Origin: Ornithodoros turicata
Lineage: Eukaryota > Arthropoda > Arachnida > Ixodida > Argasidae
Length of the DNA: 64,000 nt
NCBI RefSeq assembly: GCF_037126465.1
Contig: NC_088201.1
Coordinates: 20,382,550-20,446,549, forward strand
Reading direction: 5' to 3'
Positions within the stretch are counted from its first letter, which is position 1, and each line of letters begins with the position of its first letter. The position numbers were made by a program, and so were the translations under genes. The notes beneath the pieces were generated by a model. The model saw nothing but the letters and a program-made list of their open reading frames with translations, did no database searches and was not told the origin of the DNA. This document shows positions 63,098-64,000 of the stretch, one piece after another.

Positions 63098-63180
63098 GAG
63101 CAGAACTTCACCAAATAGCACGCTGTGCGTATACCATTGCCACGGATGATATGGTTATCGCTTCTTATTCTGACAAGTAG
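63098..63180. repeat. Half copy of MITE family P
   Basis: TAAGAGCAGAACTTCACCAA, ATAGCACGCTG and GATGATATGGTTATCGCTTC match the left arm. The right arm is missing. Confidence 0.55.
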
Positions 63181-63571
63181 GCGCATTACGTTCCGCCGTT
63201 TACGTTCCTCATTTTCCGTCACCGCGTCTGCATCTCCCGCAGCAGCATCTCCGACACATCTGCCAACTCTAAACTTACGCGAATGCTCCGCAGCACACCG
63301 CCTGCGCTCTATAGCCCCCATCCACACTTGCGGGAGAAGGAAAGCGGGCCCTTATCGCCGTGCGGAAAGTTGTTAACGGAGCCGGCTCCACTCTCCCCTT
63401 TCCTCACTCACGTTCTCGTTATAACTCGTGAATGCGCGGGACGCCGTGCAACATCAGCTATGGCTGCAGGCTATATACTACGCCCACACAGCGCGACCAC
63501 AACGCTCGGCCTGTATTCTCAATGGCTACCCGCCGCTCTCGCCCGCGATCAGTCGTGCACAGCGCGACTGG
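63181..63571. other. Unassigned spacer
   Basis: The stretch is GC-richer than the region before it. Overlapping open frames occur in all phases with no domain. Confidence 0.35.
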
Positions 63572-63694
63572 CTCCGCGGGAGTAGGGAGCCTCCATGGGT
63601 TGCTGCGGCAGTCAAGATGCCGGCGCTCGTAGCAGACGACGGAGTTGTCGCCTCCCTGAAAAGGGGACGCACATTGAGGCTCCCTACGCGGGAG
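63572..63694. repeat. Short inverted-repeat element (GTAGGGAGCCTC)
   Basis: CTCCGCGGGAGTAGGGAGCC at the left faces GGCTCCCTACGCGGGAG at the right (63678-63694). About 90 bp lie between. It is probably a small MITE. The 152-codon frame across it (63428-63886) is probably incidental. Confidence 0.5.
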
Positions 63695-64000
63695 AGAGAT
63701 CTTGCCTTTGAGGCGAAGTCAAGGACGCCCTACACGCCACCGCGGGCGCCCACGCGGCAGCTCTCCCGCAAGTGGGAACTTAAAAGGGTTGCAACAGGTC
63801 ATCCCAGGTTATCCCAGATAAACCTAAAAAAAGGTGCTTTGCATCGATGCGAACTTGCATTGAAATTTTCACAGCGAAAAGGGTAGAAACGGAGAAAATG
63901 GGCACTGCGGATACCGAAACGTATGCGGCTCTGACGTCACAGACCTCACCGCCGCCAGTGAGGCAGCACACGAGAGGTCCCGTGCTTACGGCTGCCAATG
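63695..64000. other. Unassigned end of window
   Basis: No gene or element is recognised in the final stretch. Confidence 0.4.

Noticed and set aside
63283..63886. Open frames of 100-152 codons near the window end
   Set aside because: Low stop density from higher GC and an inverted repeat explain them. No motif is visible.

Overview
This window is eukaryotic DNA made almost entirely of transposable elements and simple or tandem repeats. I found no complete, confidently identifiable host gene. The element mix points to an arthropod, most likely a chelicerate such as a tick. It includes I-clade LINEs with an RNase H domain, CR1/L2/Jockey-like LINE tails, Ty3/Gypsy-type LTR elements, several tRNA-headed SINEs, and many hAT-like, TTAA-type and foldback non-autonomous DNA elements. 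The taxon is an inference from remembered repeat styles, not a database match. No bacterial-style operons, CRISPR arrays, rRNA genes or intact viral genomes are visible.

Layout. 0-4 kb: an hAT-like end, an antisense LINE 3' half with a still-open reverse transcriptase (RT) frame, two SINE copies, a palindromic MITE and a foldback element. 4-8.4 kb: mostly unassigned, with two hairpins. 8.4-11 kb: a sense I-type LINE (RT plus RNase H), broken by frameshifts. 12-15 kb: a second LINE tail, then an antisense LINE RT relic broken by an hAT MITE that itself carries a solo LTR, and a long-inverted-repeat element holding a 153-bp MITE. 15-20 kb: one palindromic MITE, one SINE, otherwise unassigned. 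20.2-26.2 kb: a terminal-inverted-repeat element full of short tandem repeats, entered by a degenerate Gypsy element, whose integrase is in turn split by two DNA elements. 26-31 kb: a 96-bp repeat pair, LINE tails, a tRNA-Thr-headed repeat array and a mariner-like remnant. 31.1-32.2 kb: a 42-bp minisatellite and a 127-bp satellite. 32.2-35.5 kb: a second Gypsy gag/protease relic split by a 2-kb TTAA-flanked composite. 36.7-38.7 kb: a small LTR element with a 4-bp target duplication, interrupted by an 834-bp hAT element with a perfect 8-bp duplication. 42-45.3 kb: hAT-like relics, a small tandem-repeat TIR element and a diverged ~1-kb direct duplication. 49.8-54.8 kb: a palindromic MITE, a TAACTCG-type hAT element, an antisense I-LINE RNase H fragment and a 377-bp-arm inverted-repeat element. 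56.5 kb: a full SINE with target duplications. 59-60 kb: tRNA-Thr-headed units in inverted and direct order. 61.4-64 kb: an 834-bp hAT element with a perfect 8-bp duplication, then three more palindromic MITEs, one split by a SINE fragment.

The coding remnants are all element-encoded (RT, RNase H, gag, protease, integrase, transposase), and most have frameshifts or lost catalytic residues. The main value of the window is its stratigraphy: nested insertions with readable target-site duplications give a relative order of activity for many families. Several short families, notably tRNA-associated ones, look worth defining properly.
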